Positions 7,617-18,614 of a stretch of 64,000 bases of DNA are shown here, piece by piece. A model generated the notes under the pieces. It was not told where the DNA came from. It ran no database searches and saw nothing but the letters and a program-made list of their open reading frames with translations. The stretch's first letter is position 1, and the number at the start of each line of letters is the position of its first letter. The position numbers were made by a program, and so were the translations under genes. Source of the DNA: Streptococcus mitis (GTDB lineage Bacteria; Bacillota; Bacilli; Lactobacillales; Streptococcaceae); the NCBI RefSeq assembly GCF_013305725.1, contig NZ_CP047883.1, forward strand, positions 1,963,001 to 2,027,000. Reading direction: 5' to 3'.

Positions 7617-7641
7617 CTCTTGACCTCAATCAAGAGTTTTT
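7617..7641 (+). terminator. Second terminator after ncRNA 2
   Basis: CTCTTGA-cctcaa-TCAAGAG followed by TTTTT. Confidence 0.6.
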
Positions 7642-7685
7642 CTCTCTTTGCCCCCAAACAAAAATGCCCAGCATGAGCAGGGCAT

Positions 7686-7901
7686 CTAAGCATTTAATCC
7701 AAAGTAAAATACAAACCAAACGACATAGGTTACAAGGAGGAGAAAAATCGAGTAGAGAGTCACAAAGGTAATCTTCCACAAGAACTTGGTTTGTCGTCGT
7801 TCCAGTTTGGCAAATAGAAGATTCCCCGCATAAACGCAAGCAACAAAAACAATAAAAACTACCAAACGAGCTCCGATAGCAAAAGCAAATAAGTTATACA
7901 T
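7686..7901 (-). CDS. Small hypothetical membrane protein (71 residues)
   Basis: The peptide begins MYNLFAFAIGARLVVFIVFV and ends VWFVFYFGLNA. It has two hydrophobic helices (about 8-30 and 43-66) around a basic loop KLERRQTKF. AAGGAGG lies 7 nt before the ATG, so translation should be efficient. A paralogue with a frameshift lies 500 bp away on the same strand. I do not recognise the function; context (accessory spot between tsaB and rpoY, where pneumococci carry cib bacteriocin genes) makes an immunity or toxin-like role thinkable but unproven. Confidence 0.65.
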   Translation of the reverse strand: MYNLFAFAIGARLVVFIVFVACVYAGNLLFAKLERRQTKFLWKITFVTLYSIFLLLVTYVVWFVFYFGLNA

Positions 7902-7992
7902 AGGGCAACCTCCTTGACTTAAAATCTATCTGGAATTATGACAAACAATAAAACTCATTTCCATTATCAAAATAACATATTTTCTTTATTTT

Positions 7993-8006
7993 TGCAAACG
8001 ATTACC
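7993..8006 (+). promoter_or_regulatory. Candidate cre (CcpA) site upstream of rpoY
   Basis: TGCAAACGATTACC matches the cre consensus TGNAANCGNWNNCW at all but the last base. It lies about 60 bp upstream of the TATAAT at 8065-8070 that probably drives rpoY-rnjA. Confidence 0.35.
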
Positions 8007-8180
8007 AAAGAAATCGTCCTGTGACTTTCTCGTTTCCGTCTTTTACTAATTTTTCATTTTGTGGTATAATTGAAATAATTGTAACGAATCAAGGTCAATC
8101 TAGACACAAAATGGAATGAAATCAAACAAATCTATGCTAAAAGTTTGGAATAAGCTGACCTGTAAATAGAAAGGAACTAT

Positions 8181-8414
8181 ATGATTTACAAAGTTTTTTA
8201 TCAAGAAACAAAAGAACGTAGCCCACGCCGTGAAACAACACGCGCACTATACCTAGACATCGATGCTAACTCAGAACTTGAGGGCCGTATCGCTGCTCGC
8301 CAACTTGTCGAAGAAAATCGCCCAGAGTACAATATCGAGTATATCGAACTCTTGTCTGACAAATTGCTAGATTACGAAAAAGAAACTGGCGCCTTCGAAA
8401 TTACGGAGTTCTAA
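8181..8414 (+). CDS. rpoY: RNA polymerase epsilon subunit RpoY
   Basis: The 77-residue protein (DUF1447) starts [18 protein letters not shown] and has the conserved core [13 protein letters not shown]. RpoY is a small accessory subunit of Firmicute RNA polymerase. It is separated from rnjA by a single base, the conserved rpoY-rnjA pair. AAAGGAAC precedes the ATG; TATAAT at 8065-8070 is the likely -10. Confidence 0.95.
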   Translation: MIYKVFYQETKERSPRRETTRALYLDIDANSELEGRIAARQLVEENRPEYNIEYIELLSDKLLDYEKETGAFEITEF

Positions 8415-8415
8415 T

Positions 8416-10095
8416 ATGGCCTACACTCTTAAACCTGAAGAAGTCGGCGTTTTTGCCATCGGTGGTCTGGGAGAAATCGGGAAAAATACATACGGAATTG
8501 AATACCAAGATGAGATTATCATCGTCGATGCTGGGATTAAATTCCCAGAAGATGACTTGCTGGGTATCGACTACGTCATTCCTGATTACTCTTACATCGT
8601 AGACAATATCGACCGCGTCAAGGCTGTTCTGATTACTCACGGGCACGAGGACCACATCGGTGGGATTCCATTCCTTCTCAAGCAAGCAAATGTCCCTATC
8701 TATGCTGGACCACTTGCCTTGGCTTTGATCCGTGGGAAACTCGAAGAACACGGTCTCCTGCGCAACGCCAAACTTTACGAAATCAACCATAATACTGAGT
8801 TGACCTTTAAAAATCTCAAGGCAACTTTCTTTAGAACGACTCACTCTATTCCAGAGCCTTTGGGAATTGTCATTCATACTCCTCAAGGGAAAATTGTCTG
8901 TACGGGTGACTTCAAGTTTGACTTAACACCAGTTGGTGAACCTGCAGATTTGCACCGTATGGCAGCTCTTGGTGAAGAAGGTGTACTCTGTCTCCTGTCT
9001 GACTCGACAAATGCAGAAATTCCAACCTTTACCAACTCTGAAAAAGTCGTTGGCCAGTCCATCATGAAGATTATCCAAGGCATAGAGGGACGTATCATCT
9101 TTGCATCCTTTGCCTCAAATATCTTCCGTCTCCAGCAAGCAACAGAAGCTGCTGTTAAGACTGGACGCAAGATTGCGGTCTTTGGTCGCTCTATGGAAAA
9201 GGCCATTGTCAACGGAATTGACCTTGGTTACATCAAAGCTCCTAAGGGAACCTTTATCGAGCCAAATGAAATCAAAGACTACCCTGCAGGCGAGGTTCTG
9301 ATCCTCTGTACAGGTAGTCAGGGTGAACCTATGGCGGCCCTCTCTCGTATCGCCAACGGAACCCACCGTCAGGTACAACTCCAGCCCGGTGATACGGTCA
9401 TCTTCTCTTCAAGCCCAATCCCTGGAAATACTACTAGCGTTAACAAGCTGATTAACATCATTTCTGAAGCTGGTGTCGAAGTTATCCACGGTAAAGTGAA
9501 CAATATCCATACATCTGGACACGGTGGTCAGCAAGAGCAAAAACTTATGCTCCGCTTGATTAAGCCAAAATACTTCATGCCTGTCCACGGTGAATACCGT
9601 ATGCAAAAAGTCCACGCTGGACTAGCGGTGGATACTGGTGTCGAGAAGGACAATATCTTTATCATGAGCAATGGTGATGTGCTTGCTCTTACTGCTGACT
9701 CAGCTCGTATCGCAGGTCATTTCAATGCCCAAGACATCTATGTCGATGGAAATCGTATCGGTGAAATCGGCGCTGCTGTCCTCAAAGACCGTCGTGATTT
9801 ATCTGAAGACGGTGTCGTTCTAGCAGTCGCAACTGTTGACTTCAAATCGCAGATGATTCTGTCTGGCCCAGACATCCTTAGCCGAGGCTTTGTCTACATG
9901 AGAGAATCTGGCGACTTGATTCGCCAAAGCCAGCGCATCCTCTTCAATGCAATTCGTATCGCACTGAAAAATAAGGACGCCAGCGTGCAATCTGTCAATG
10001 GTGCCATTGTCAACGCCATTCGTCCCTTCCTTTATGAAAATACAGAACGTGAACCGATTATCATCCCTATGATCCTCACACCAGATGAAGAATAA
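8416..10095 (+). CDS. rnjA: Ribonuclease J1
   Basis: The 559-residue protein is a metallo-beta-lactamase/beta-CASP nuclease. HGHEDHIGG (about residues 76-84) is the zinc-binding motif, [10 protein letters not shown] follows, the beta-CASP region contains [12 protein letters not shown] and TGSQGEP, and the C-terminal part has HTSGHGG and MPVHGEYR. RNase J1 is a 5'-3' exo- and endoribonuclease central to mRNA turnover. It is in one operon with rpoY and ends at a BOX element plus terminator. Confidence 0.97.
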   Translation: MAYTLKPEEVGVFAIGGLGEIGKNTYGIEYQDEIIIVDAGIKFPEDDLLGIDYVIPDYSYIVDNIDRVKAVLITHGHEDHIGGIPFLLKQANVPIYAGPLALALIRGKLEEHGLLRNAKLYEINHNTELTFKNLKATFFRTTHSIPEPLGIVIHTPQGKIVCTGDFKFDLTPVGEPADLHRMAALGEEGVLCLLSDSTNAEIPTFTNSEKVVGQSIMKIIQGIEGRIIFASFASNIFRLQQATEAAVKTGRKIAVFGRSMEKAIVNGIDLGYIKAPKGTFIEPNEIKDYPAGEVLILCTGSQGEPMAALSRIANGTHRQVQLQPGDTVIFSSSPIPGNTTSVNKLINIISEAGVEVIHGKVNNIHTSGHGGQQEQKLMLRLIKPKYFMPVHGEYRMQKVHAGLAVDTGVEKDNIFIMSNGDVLALTADSARIAGHFNAQDIYVDGNRIGEIGAAVLKDRRDLSEDGVVLAVATVDFKSQMILSGPDILSRGFVYMRESGDLIRQSQRILFNAIRIALKNKDASVQSVNGAIVNAIRPFLYENTEREPIIIPMILTPDEE

Positions 10096-10198
10096 TACTC
10101 TTCGAAAATCAAATTCAAACCACGTCAGCTTCGCCTTGCCGTACTCAAGTACAGTCTTCGGCTAGCTTCCTAGTTTACTCTTTGATTTTCATTGAGTA
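10096..10198 (+). repeat. BOX element, A-C form (103 bp)
   Basis: It runs from TACTCTTCGAAAATC to GATTTTCATTGAGTA and contains the complement of the classic BOX-A core (CGTCAGCTTCGCCTTGCCGTA). It starts right after the rnjA stop. No boxB module is present. BOX elements are mobile-like repeats of pneumococci and relatives that can form stable RNA. Confidence 0.85.
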
Positions 10199-10206
10199 CA
10201 AGTCAA

Positions 10207-10237
10207 CAAAACAGCCCCGTTTTCGGAGCTGTTTTTT
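10207..10237. terminator. Terminator between rnjA and mnmG
   Basis: AACAGC-ccCGttttCGga-GCTGTT, with T6 on the plus strand; a weaker T-run exists on the minus strand, so it can serve both convergent genes. Confidence 0.75.
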
Positions 10238-12151
10238 CTATGCTTTCTTTTCTTGATTTTTAGAAATACTACGATTTTTACCTTCAAGATACACCATCAA
10301 AATAGAAATATCTGCTGGGTTTACTCCCGAAATACGGCTGGCTTGACCGATGGTTTCTGGATTGATGAGTTTGAACTTCTGACGGGCTTCGGTTGCAATA
10401 GAATCAATGTCATCCCAGTCAATATTGGCTGGAATGCGTTTTTCTTCCATGCGTTTCATCTTGGCAACCTGATCCATGGCTTTGGAAATATAGCCTTCGT
10501 ATTTGATTTCTGTTTCAATCAATTCGATAATCTTGTCATCCAAGTCTTCTGCAGCTGGTCCGATGAAGGCTACCACATCTTGGTAAGAAACTTCTGGACG
10601 GCGAAGGAATTCCTTGGCTGTCACTGCATCGGTCAACGGTTTAAAGCCCATCTCCTCAACCTTGGCATTTGTTTCCTTGACTGGCTTGAGTTTGATACTA
10701 TCTAGGCGCTTCATCTCATTTTCAAATTGATTTTTCTTAATTTCAAAGCGAGCCCAGCGTTCATCATCCACAAGACCAATCTCACGGCCCATCTCAGTCA
10801 AACGCATATCGGCATTGTCATGACGGAGGATGAGACGGTACTCAGCACGACTGGTCAAGAGACGGTAGGGTTCAATAGTTCCCTTGGTCACCAAGTCATC
10901 AATCATGACCCCGATATAACCGTCACTACGCTTCAAAATCAATTCAGGCTTGCCTTGGATTTTCAGAGCCGCATTGATCCCAGCGATAATCCCTTGGCCA
11001 GCAGCTTCTTCATAACCTGATGTTCCATTTGTCTGACCAGCAGTGAATAGACCTGAGATTTTCTTGGTTTCCAGAGTCGCACGCAACTGGTGTGGCAAGA
11101 CCATATCGTACTCAATGGCATAACCTGTTCGCATCATCTCTGCATTTTCCAAACCTTTGATAGAATGAACCAGTTCACGTTGCACATCTTCAGGCAAACT
11201 GGTTGAAAGACCTTGGACATAGACTTCCTCTGTATTGCGTCCTTCTGGCTCAAGGAATAGTTGGTGGCGTTCCTTGTCCGCAAAGCGCACAATCTTGTCC
11301 TCAATCGATGGGCAGTAACGAGGCCCCACTCCCTTGACCACACCTGTAAACATAGGCGCACGGTGGAGGTTGTTTTGGATAATCTCATGGCTGGTACCAT
11401 TGGTATAGGTCAACCAGCACGGTACTTGGTCCTTGACATAATCCTCATCACGTGAGGTATATGAGAAGTGATTAGGTGCTTCGTCCCCTGGCTGAATCTC
11501 GGTCACATCGTAGTTGATAGAAGAAGCCTTGACACGTGGAGGGGTTCCTGTCTTGAAACGACCAATTTCGAGGCCCAATTCCTTGAGATTGTCAGCAAGG
11601 TTAATAGAAGCCAAGCTGTGGTTAGGACCTGATGAGTACTTGAGGTCTCCGATGATAATTTCCCCACGGAGGGCAGTCCCTGTGGTCACGATAACAGCCT
11701 TAGCAGCATACTCTTGATGGGTTGCTGTACGCACACCGACAACCTTGCCATCTTCCACCAAAATCTCATCAATCATGGTTTGACGAAGGGTCAGATTTTC
11801 TTGATTTTCAACTGTCTTGCGCATTTCCTTAGAGTAAAGCTCTTTGTCAGCTTGCGCACGAAGGGCACGGACAGCTGGCCCCTTACCTGTGTTGAGCATC
11901 TTCATCTGGATGTAAGTCTTGTCAATGGTTTTGGCCATCTCGCCACCTAGGGCATCAACTTCACGCACGACAATCCCCTTGGCAGAACCACCGATCGAAG
12001 GGTTACAAGGCATGAAAGCCAGCATTTCAATGTTGATAGTCGCAAGCAAGACCTTACAGCCCATACGGCTAGCAGCTAAGGAAGCCTCGACCCCAGCGTG
12101 TCCCGCACCGATTACAATAATATCGTATTCTTCAGTAAAATTATATGTCAT
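10238..12151 (-). CDS. mnmG: tRNA uridine-5-carboxymethylaminomethyl modification enzyme MnmG
   Basis: The 637-residue FAD protein starts with the dinucleotide-binding motif [11 protein letters not shown] and has the MnmG signatures [23 protein letters not shown] and [16 protein letters not shown]. With MnmE it makes cmnm5U34 in tRNA. It overlaps the upstream Nudix gene by 11 nt. The order mnmA, Nudix, Nudix, mnmG on one strand groups two wobble-uridine modification genes. Confidence 0.97.
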   Translation of the reverse strand: MTYNFTEEYDIIVIGAGHAGVEASLAASRMGCKVLLATINIEMLAFMPCNPSIGGSAKGIVVREVDALGGEMAKTIDKTYIQMKMLNTGKGPAVRALRAQADKELYSKEMRKTVENQENLTLRQTMIDEILVEDGKVVGVRTATHQEYAAKAVIVTTGTALRGEIIIGDLKYSSGPNHSLASINLADNLKELGLEIGRFKTGTPPRVKASSINYDVTEIQPGDEAPNHFSYTSRDEDYVKDQVPCWLTYTNGTSHEIIQNNLHRAPMFTGVVKGVGPRYCPSIEDKIVRFADKERHQLFLEPEGRNTEEVYVQGLSTSLPEDVQRELVHSIKGLENAEMMRTGYAIEYDMVLPHQLRATLETKKISGLFTAGQTNGTSGYEEAAGQGIIAGINAALKIQGKPELILKRSDGYIGVMIDDLVTKGTIEPYRLLTSRAEYRLILRHDNADMRLTEMGREIGLVDDERWARFEIKKNQFENEMKRLDSIKLKPVKETNAKVEEMGFKPLTDAVTAKEFLRRPEVSYQDVVAFIGPAAEDLDDKIIELIETEIKYEGYISKAMDQVAKMKRMEEKRIPANIDWDDIDSIATEARQKFKLINPETIGQASRISGVNPADISILMVYLEGKNRSISKNQEKKA

Positions 12152-12572
12152 TTCTTAACCTTTCAAAAATTTCTCGTAAATAAGGAACTAACTTCTCCTC
12201 CTCTAGAGCTTGAGCCATAGTAACCCATTTAAAGTGCGTATGCTCTTCAGGATCTAATCTGATAATTGGCTTCTCCCCAACCCACTCTGCTTTATAAACT
12301 AAGCGAGTAAAGACAGTATCCTTAGAGGTATCCAGTTGACTATCTTCGTGAAGAAGTTTGAGCGAACTGCTATCTAGCCTAACTCCCGCTTCTTCAATAC
12401 ATTCTCTAAGAGCTCCATCTTGCGGAAGTTCACCCTTTTCAACCCCGCCACCAGGAATATCCCAGTAAGTTGGGTAAACATTGGGTTGTCCTCTTTTAAT
12501 TTCCGAACGCTGAATGAGCAAATAATCATCACCACTATGAACAAGTACATGGGCAATAAGCTTAACCATCAT
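12141..12572 (-). CDS. Nudix hydrolase
   Basis: The 143-residue protein has a complete Nudix box, [22 protein letters not shown] (residues about 42-63), matching Gx5Ex7REUXEExGU. The N-terminal half ([16 protein letters not shown]) is of MutT type. Substrate is unknown (a nucleoside diphosphate derivative). It overlaps mnmG by 11 nt. GGAG precedes the tandem ATGATG; either may start. Confidence 0.85.
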   Translation of the reverse strand: MMVKLIAHVLVHSGDDYLLIQRSEIKRGQPNVYPTYWDIPGGGVEKGELPQDGALRECIEEAGVRLDSSSLKLLHEDSQLDTSKDTVFTRLVYKAEWVGEKPIIRLDPEEHTHFKWVTMAQALEEEKLVPYLREIFERLRNDI

Positions 12573-12580
12573 TTTCTCTC

Positions 12581-13036
12581 CTATTTCTCAAGATGAATGT
12601 GTCTTAGTTGGCCGTCCCAATCTGGTAGGGCTGTTTTTAAAAAGGCTGGAACTAGATTGATACCCTCAAGCTTGTCTATGTCAAGCCATTCACAGGGCTG
12701 CCTTTTCTCATCTTCCTGCATGGTCAATGGGGCATCCTCAAGCAAGTCCACCAGATAATGAAACTCGATGTTGTGCCAATAGACACCATCTTCTTCAAAA
12801 CGATTTTCAACAACAAAAGCTAGTTGCCCAGCTTGAGCTTCGACACCCAGTTCTTCCCTCACTTCACGGACTACCGCGTCTTCCGTGCTTTCATTGACTT
12901 GAATCGCACCGCCGATAGTGTAATGCTTGCCCTTATCTTTGGTAACTAGGAGCTTGCCATTTTGGAGAATCAAGGCTGTCGCCCGAACGCCAAAAACAGT
13001 ATTCCCCACTTTTGTCCGAAAGTCTTGTTGAGTCAT
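12581..13036 (-). CDS. Nudix hydrolase, second copy
   Basis: About 151 residues from ATG 13036, chosen because GAGGAAAGGA precedes it; a longer frame to 13063 lacks a ribosome site. The Nudix box is GAIQVNESTEDAVVREVREELG. The sequence differs from the neighbouring Nudix protein, so this is not a recent duplication. Only 8 bp separate it from the next gene, which suggests co-transcription. Substrate cannot be deduced. Confidence 0.85.
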   Translation of the reverse strand: MTQQDFRTKVGNTVFGVRATALILQNGKLLVTKDKGKHYTIGGAIQVNESTEDAVVREVREELGVEAQAGQLAFVVENRFEEDGVYWHNIEFHYLVDLLEDAPLTMQEDEKRQPCEWLDIDKLEGINLVPAFLKTALPDWDGQLRHIHLEK

Positions 13037-13176
13037 TTTTGTCCTTTCCTCTAAACGACACAAAAACAGTCAAAACTCCAAAGAAGTGCAGGACAAAAAA
13101 GCCTGCAACATCCATGAGCTTTGACCATCATTTCTATTGCTTTTATTATTGTAGCAAATTGAGAAAATTTGTCAAT

Positions 13177-14808
<1,632 letters not shown>

Positions 14809-15438
14809 TCACAATTCAATGATACGATGACATTGTTGGGCTACATAAGCATCGTGGGTCACAATAATAACTGTTTTCCCCTCGCGATTCATCTCTAAGA
14901 GAAACTTCAAGACCAAATCTCTATTTTCAGGATCCAGAGAACCTGTTGGTTCATCGGCTAAAATCAGCTGGCTGGGTTTTAAGATGGCTCTAGCAACTGC
15001 AATTCGTTGTTGTTCGCCACCAGACAACTCGGAGACCTTTTGATGCAAAGTAGCTGACAAACCTACTCTCTCTAAAATCTCTTTCACCTTTTTGAGCTTG
15101 TCTTTCTTAGACAATTTCACATATTTCAGCGCCAGCATGAGATTGTACTCGACCGTTTCATCATCAATCAGAGCAAAATTTTGAAATAGATAAGAGATAT
15201 GTTCACGGATTATTGTTTGCGACTTAGCAGAATTGACCGCTAGATTTGTCTGACCAAAAATCTCATACCGTCCGCTGTAATCACTATCTATCAAACCTAA
15301 TAAATTTAACAAGGTCGACTTACCACTACCACTTTTTCCAACGATGGCTACCAAATCCCCCTGATCAATCCTGAGAGATAAGTTATCCAAAATCACTTTT
15401 CTCCCAATGGTTTTCGTAATATTTTTCAACTCAATCAT
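14809..15438 (-). CDS. ABC transporter ATPase, lactococcin-972 bacteriocin-export type
   Basis: The 209-residue ATPase has Walker A GKSGSGKST, Q-loop LFQNF, signature LSGGEQQR, Walker B LILADEPTGSLD and the H-loop VTHD. It is of the MacB/lactococcin-972 export group (TIGR03608-like). The start overlaps the stop of the large membrane partner by 4 nt. Together they form an exporter or immunity pump. Family assignment is from the overall pattern and its membrane partner. Confidence 0.85.
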   Translation of the reverse strand: MIELKNITKTIGRKVILDNLSLRIDQGDLVAIVGKSGSGKSTLLNLLGLIDSDYSGRYEIFGQTNLAVNSAKSQTIIREHISYLFQNFALIDDETVEYNLMLALKYVKLSKKDKLKKVKEILERVGLSATLHQKVSELSGGEQQRIAVARAILKPSQLILADEPTGSLDPENRDLVLKFLLEMNREGKTVIIVTHDAYVAQQCHRIIEL

Positions 15439-17543
15439 AAGATGCCCCCTTTCAATAACTCTACTAGACTTTTTTTCTCCATCCTAGAAGCCAAGGCTAG
15501 CACAAACAGTATATCCAAACATGTAAAACCTGCAAACAGTAGAAGTGGCAGGAGCGCATGGGCAAAGAAAATCAAGACTAGAAGAGGCAAACTATAGCCC
15601 AGCAAGAGTAGGACTAGGAGAGGGCGATAGCGATCGACCAGTTTCCACCCCATAAACTTCTTGGTAATGATATCCCTGCGCTTCAACAAGAAAGTGGTAA
15701 CGAGTAAAAAGTAGGAGACAATCATACTGAGAAGAGCAAATAAGGCAAAAAGAACGTTAAAATTACGAACAGAATCCCGATAGGTATCAACTAGCTCCTC
15801 TTGAATTGCTTGAATCGATGAAAATTTTAAATAGCTACCATCAGATAAGTTATCGATTAACTCTGTAATCACTTTTTGATTTTGTTCTGTATTTTCAACT
15901 TTCATCGGATTGTTTAAACCTGTCGTTGACAAGTGAGTCTTTTCTTCCCACATCATGTCTTGATCATTTACCAGACTAATGATTGGATTGTGGAGATTTT
16001 CCTTTCGCTCATTATTATAAGGGAAGAAAGACCAATCTCCTTCATAGTAGGCAATTTCTACATCCATATCTTCTATTGTTTGCTTTTGCTGATCTTCATA
16101 CCTCATAGAAAGATAGGCGATAGATTTTCCCAAGAACTGATTCTTGCCTTCTTGTCCTTTATCACTGGCTGGCATCAAAATAACTTTTTTAGTGCCGATA
16201 TCAGGTAGCTTAAAGCCCTTACTCTCTAAGAATTGACGGTTTGCATAGTAAACATCTACCTCATCAGGCAGTTGGTAGTGCTGCACTTGTTCTGCTTTGA
16301 TGACTGGTTTGATAGGAAGACTCGCACCTCGCACATAGTTTACTTGTGTTTTTGCTAGCAAGTCTTGATAAAATTGGTAGAAATAATCTGTAGATTTCCC
16401 TGAACCTGCTAGCTCTTCTTGCCACAGGTTATCACTGAGTTGGAAGGTTTCTAAGGTCAGGTAATTGCCTTGGCTTACCCACTGTTGCTGATAAGCAAGT
16501 TCTTTGTTTTCTTGTTCTAGACTTCTGCCTACCCCAATCAGTAAGGCCGTCAGTAAAATAGTTGTCCCTATTTTCATCACATAATTGAAGATGAGACCAA
16601 GTTTGACAGATGAAAAACCCTTCAACATGGAGCTGACTGTCATTTTCTGAATCATCAGGTAGGTCAGCCAACTGATGAACAAATACAACTGTAAAAGCAG
16701 GAATTGGGATAAGAGTAAACTTGGGAACAGAAGCTTTGGTCTGTAGTCCAGCACTAAAAATAGTCCCAAGTCAATGATAAGACTTCCACCCAAGAGAAGA
16801 TAAAAATTAGTCTTTACAAAACCAGCTAAAATCGCCCTGCTTTGAAAACCAAGTAACTTTTGAACCCCTACTCGTTTCATCTCCATCATCGGCTGATAAA
16901 CTGTCATTAAAATCACAAGCAAGATTGCCAAGATAAAGATAATGATAGATAGTAACAACTCTTGATTTAGCACTCCAACCTGACTTCGGTAAGTGGGTTC
17001 TAATAAAATCGTCTTATCTATCTGGAAAAAATCACTCCACTTTTGTAGAATGGTATCGCGATTTATCTCTTTGCTGGAGGTAATCATGTAGCGCCCATTT
17101 ACAGTATGGGATTTATCCTCAATATAGGATTGGAAGGTCTGGAGTCGAATGAGTTTCACCTTTAAAAAGGTGGGAATGGTTCCTAGATTATTGGGAAGAT
17201 CCTGGTTGCTGTAGACTCCCTTTTCATTCTTTGAAAAATCAAGAGAAGTCAGACCGAACTCCTGATAGGGGAAGGTTTCCTTATCAAAAACACCAGCCTT
17301 GACCACCTCATCGCCATTATCTACTTTGATAATAGAGACCTTGTCTTGACTTGTAACCTCTTCAAAAAACTGGAGAATAGTTTCTGTCGGTTTAGTGACA
17401 TCTTTCAAGTACAAGTCAAATGAATAAGCTGTCTTACCCATCTCCTGAATCCGCACTATTTCTCGTGTAACATTTACATTCAGGACAAAAAACGTAGTAC
17501 ACAGTAAGAGCAAGAGCATACAAAGATGACTGATTTTTTTCAT
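15435..17543 (-). CDS. Bacteriocin-associated integral membrane protein (DUF1430/7TM immunity type)
   Basis: About 702 residues from ATG 17543 (GGGAGG 7 nt upstream); the frame extends to 17645 without a ribosome site. It has one N-terminal helix (residues about 4-20), a large outside domain, several helices in the middle (about 200-335), a second outside domain and four C-terminal helices ending near ELLKGGIL. This FtsX/MacB-like layout fits the bact_immun_7tm/DUF1430 family that partners lactococcin-972-type ATPases. No bacteriocin precursor is seen next to it, so it may be an orphan immunity system. Confidence 0.75.
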   Translation of the reverse strand: MKKISHLCMLLLLLCTTFFVLNVNVTREIVRIQEMGKTAYSFDLYLKDVTKPTETILQFFEEVTSQDKVSIIKVDNGDEVVKAGVFDKETFPYQEFGLTSLDFSKNEKGVYSNQDLPNNLGTIPTFLKVKLIRLQTFQSYIEDKSHTVNGRYMITSSKEINRDTILQKWSDFFQIDKTILLEPTYRSQVGVLNQELLLSIIIFILAILLVILMTVYQPMMEMKRVGVQKLLGFQSRAILAGFVKTNFYLLLGGSLIIDLGLFLVLDYRPKLLFPSLLLSQFLLLQLYLFISWLTYLMIQKMTVSSMLKGFSSVKLGLIFNYVMKIGTTILLTALLIGVGRSLEQENKELAYQQQWVSQGNYLTLETFQLSDNLWQEELAGSGKSTDYFYQFYQDLLAKTQVNYVRGASLPIKPVIKAEQVQHYQLPDEVDVYYANRQFLESKGFKLPDIGTKKVILMPASDKGQEGKNQFLGKSIAYLSMRYEDQQKQTIEDMDVEIAYYEGDWSFFPYNNERKENLHNPIISLVNDQDMMWEEKTHLSTTGLNNPMKVENTEQNQKVITELIDNLSDGSYLKFSSIQAIQEELVDTYRDSVRNFNVLFALFALLSMIVSYFLLVTTFLLKRRDIITKKFMGWKLVDRYRPLLVLLLLGYSLPLLVLIFFAHALLPLLLFAGFTCLDILFVLALASRMEKKSLVELLKGGIL

Positions 17544-17575
17544 AGAGATACCTCCCGTGAAGAGACGAAACTGGG

Positions 17576-17680
17576 AAAAAACTAACTTTCCAATAAAGCC
17601 ACACAGTGATTCTCTCAGCTTAATTGTGTTCAAGGCTGCAAACACTGCGTGGCTTTTGAATATTTAGAGGTTAGTTTTTT
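17576..17680. repeat. Nested 105-bp inverted repeat between two cluster genes
   Basis: Outer arms AAAAAACTAAC (17576-17586) and GTTAGTTTTTT (17670-17680) are perfect. Inner arms (17595-17608 and 17643-17656) match at 13 of 14 positions. On the minus strand it ends in T6, so it can act as a terminator or attenuator. Size and terminal repeats also fit a small MITE-like insertion or the terminator-like SPRITE class. Confidence 0.6.
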
Positions 17681-17693
17681 GAGCAATTGTCAA

Positions 17694-18281
17694 TCAGAAT
17701 GTTCTTTTATCTGTTAATAATCCTAGAAAATCTTGTCGTTTCAAGTCGGAGAAATGTTTGGTAGAAAGACTTCCTTTTTGAAGTCCATCATCTCTAACCT
17801 GCAAATAATAGCTATGTTGGCTTGTTTTAATTGTCAAAAAATCGCCAAATATAAAAACTCTTTTCCAGTTGCGAATCTCAAATTCTTTCATCTCTGATTT
17901 TGGAATGCGGATAAGTCCTTGTCTCAAATCACGATGATTCTCACTTGTGAAAGTCATCCCATTCCCAAGATTTCTTATCAGTAGTTCATCTTGAGTTACC
18001 ATCACCAGTGCTATTTTAGTTAAGAAAATTTCAACTGTTGGTGGTAAAATCGCCAAATCAAACCAAGGATGTAGGTAACGATAAGCTAAGAAATAGTGAG
18101 GTTCCTCACCCAATCCTAGTTGTTTATATAAGGCCTTGACCTCACTGTCTAATCTCGCTTCAAAAGACACATCCGAATGCTCTTCTTCCTTCTTCTGATT
18201 AAAATAACGCATCCAGACTAGAAAACCTATAAAGACTATAATAAATATTCCTGATAAGAGATATTTTAAATTGTAGTTCAT
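17694..18281 (-). CDS. Hypothetical membrane-anchored protein (195 residues)
   Basis: ATG 18281 has AGGAGG 7 nt upstream. One N-terminal helix (residues about 6-25) is followed by a charged stretch (YFNQKKEEEHSD) and a soluble domain with the motif YRYLHPWFDLAILPPTVEIFLTK broken by beta-rich sequence. The C-terminal part looks like a PH-type fold. It lies between the 37-residue peptide gene and the 7TM gene on the same strand. I do not recognise it; association with the immunity cluster is from context. Confidence 0.65.
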   Translation of the reverse strand: MNYNLKYLLSGIFIIVFIGFLVWMRYFNQKKEEEHSDVSFEARLDSEVKALYKQLGLGEEPHYFLAYRYLHPWFDLAILPPTVEIFLTKIALVMVTQDELLIRNLGNGMTFTSENHRDLRQGLIRIPKSEMKEFEIRNWKRVFIFGDFLTIKTSQHSYYLQVRDDGLQKGSLSTKHFSDLKRQDFLGLLTDKRTF

Positions 18282-18326
18282 CACTTAACCTCCTGATTCA
18301 CTACTCTACCTAAAGCAGAGGCCTAT

Positions 18327-18440
18327 CTATTTTGAAAATAGTTCCATAACAACTTTAAATAAGATGGGTGTCATTAAAACTAGGATAATTCCTATCACAA
18401 ATATCATGACTACTCGAGAAAGTTCCTTATTTTTAAACAT
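18327..18440 (-). CDS. 37-residue membrane peptide
   Basis: A short ORF reads MFKNKELSRVVMIFVIG... to MELFSK and has AAAGGGGTGG just before its ATG. One hydrophobic helix spans residues 9-31. It is the first gene of the leftward cluster facing the second rgg. It could be a small bacteriocin-like or regulatory membrane peptide; function is unknown. Confidence 0.55.
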   Translation of the reverse strand: MFKNKELSRVVMIFVIGIILVLMTPILFKVVMELFSK

Positions 18441-18498
18441 TTTTCCACCCCTTTTCTAGCTACATCATAGTACTGTTAAGCCCATTTTAAAATTACAC

Positions 18499-18518
18499 TA
18501 AGCTTTTCCACAAGCTTA
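18499..18518. promoter_or_regulatory. Inverted repeat between divergent rgg and peptide gene
   Basis: TAAGCTT-N6-AAGCTTA is a perfect 7-bp inverted repeat midway between the two divergent start codons. It is a candidate operator for the adjacent Rgg. Confidence 0.45.
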
Positions 18519-18614
18519 TTTTAGTTTTATTTTCTACTTTTTATATTACTATGATACAATATTTTTAATAGGATTTTATTGTTTGTTAACTTTTTTCACG
18601 AAAAGGAGTCAATC

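Noticed and set aside
7532..7771. 79-residue plus-strand ORF across ncRNA 2
   Set aside because: No ribosome site, unusual composition, and it overlaps two terminators and the opposite-strand gene.
18579..18614. Longer start for the second Rgg
   Set aside because: The ATG at 18615 has AAGGAG at correct spacing and the family N-terminus; the extension has none.
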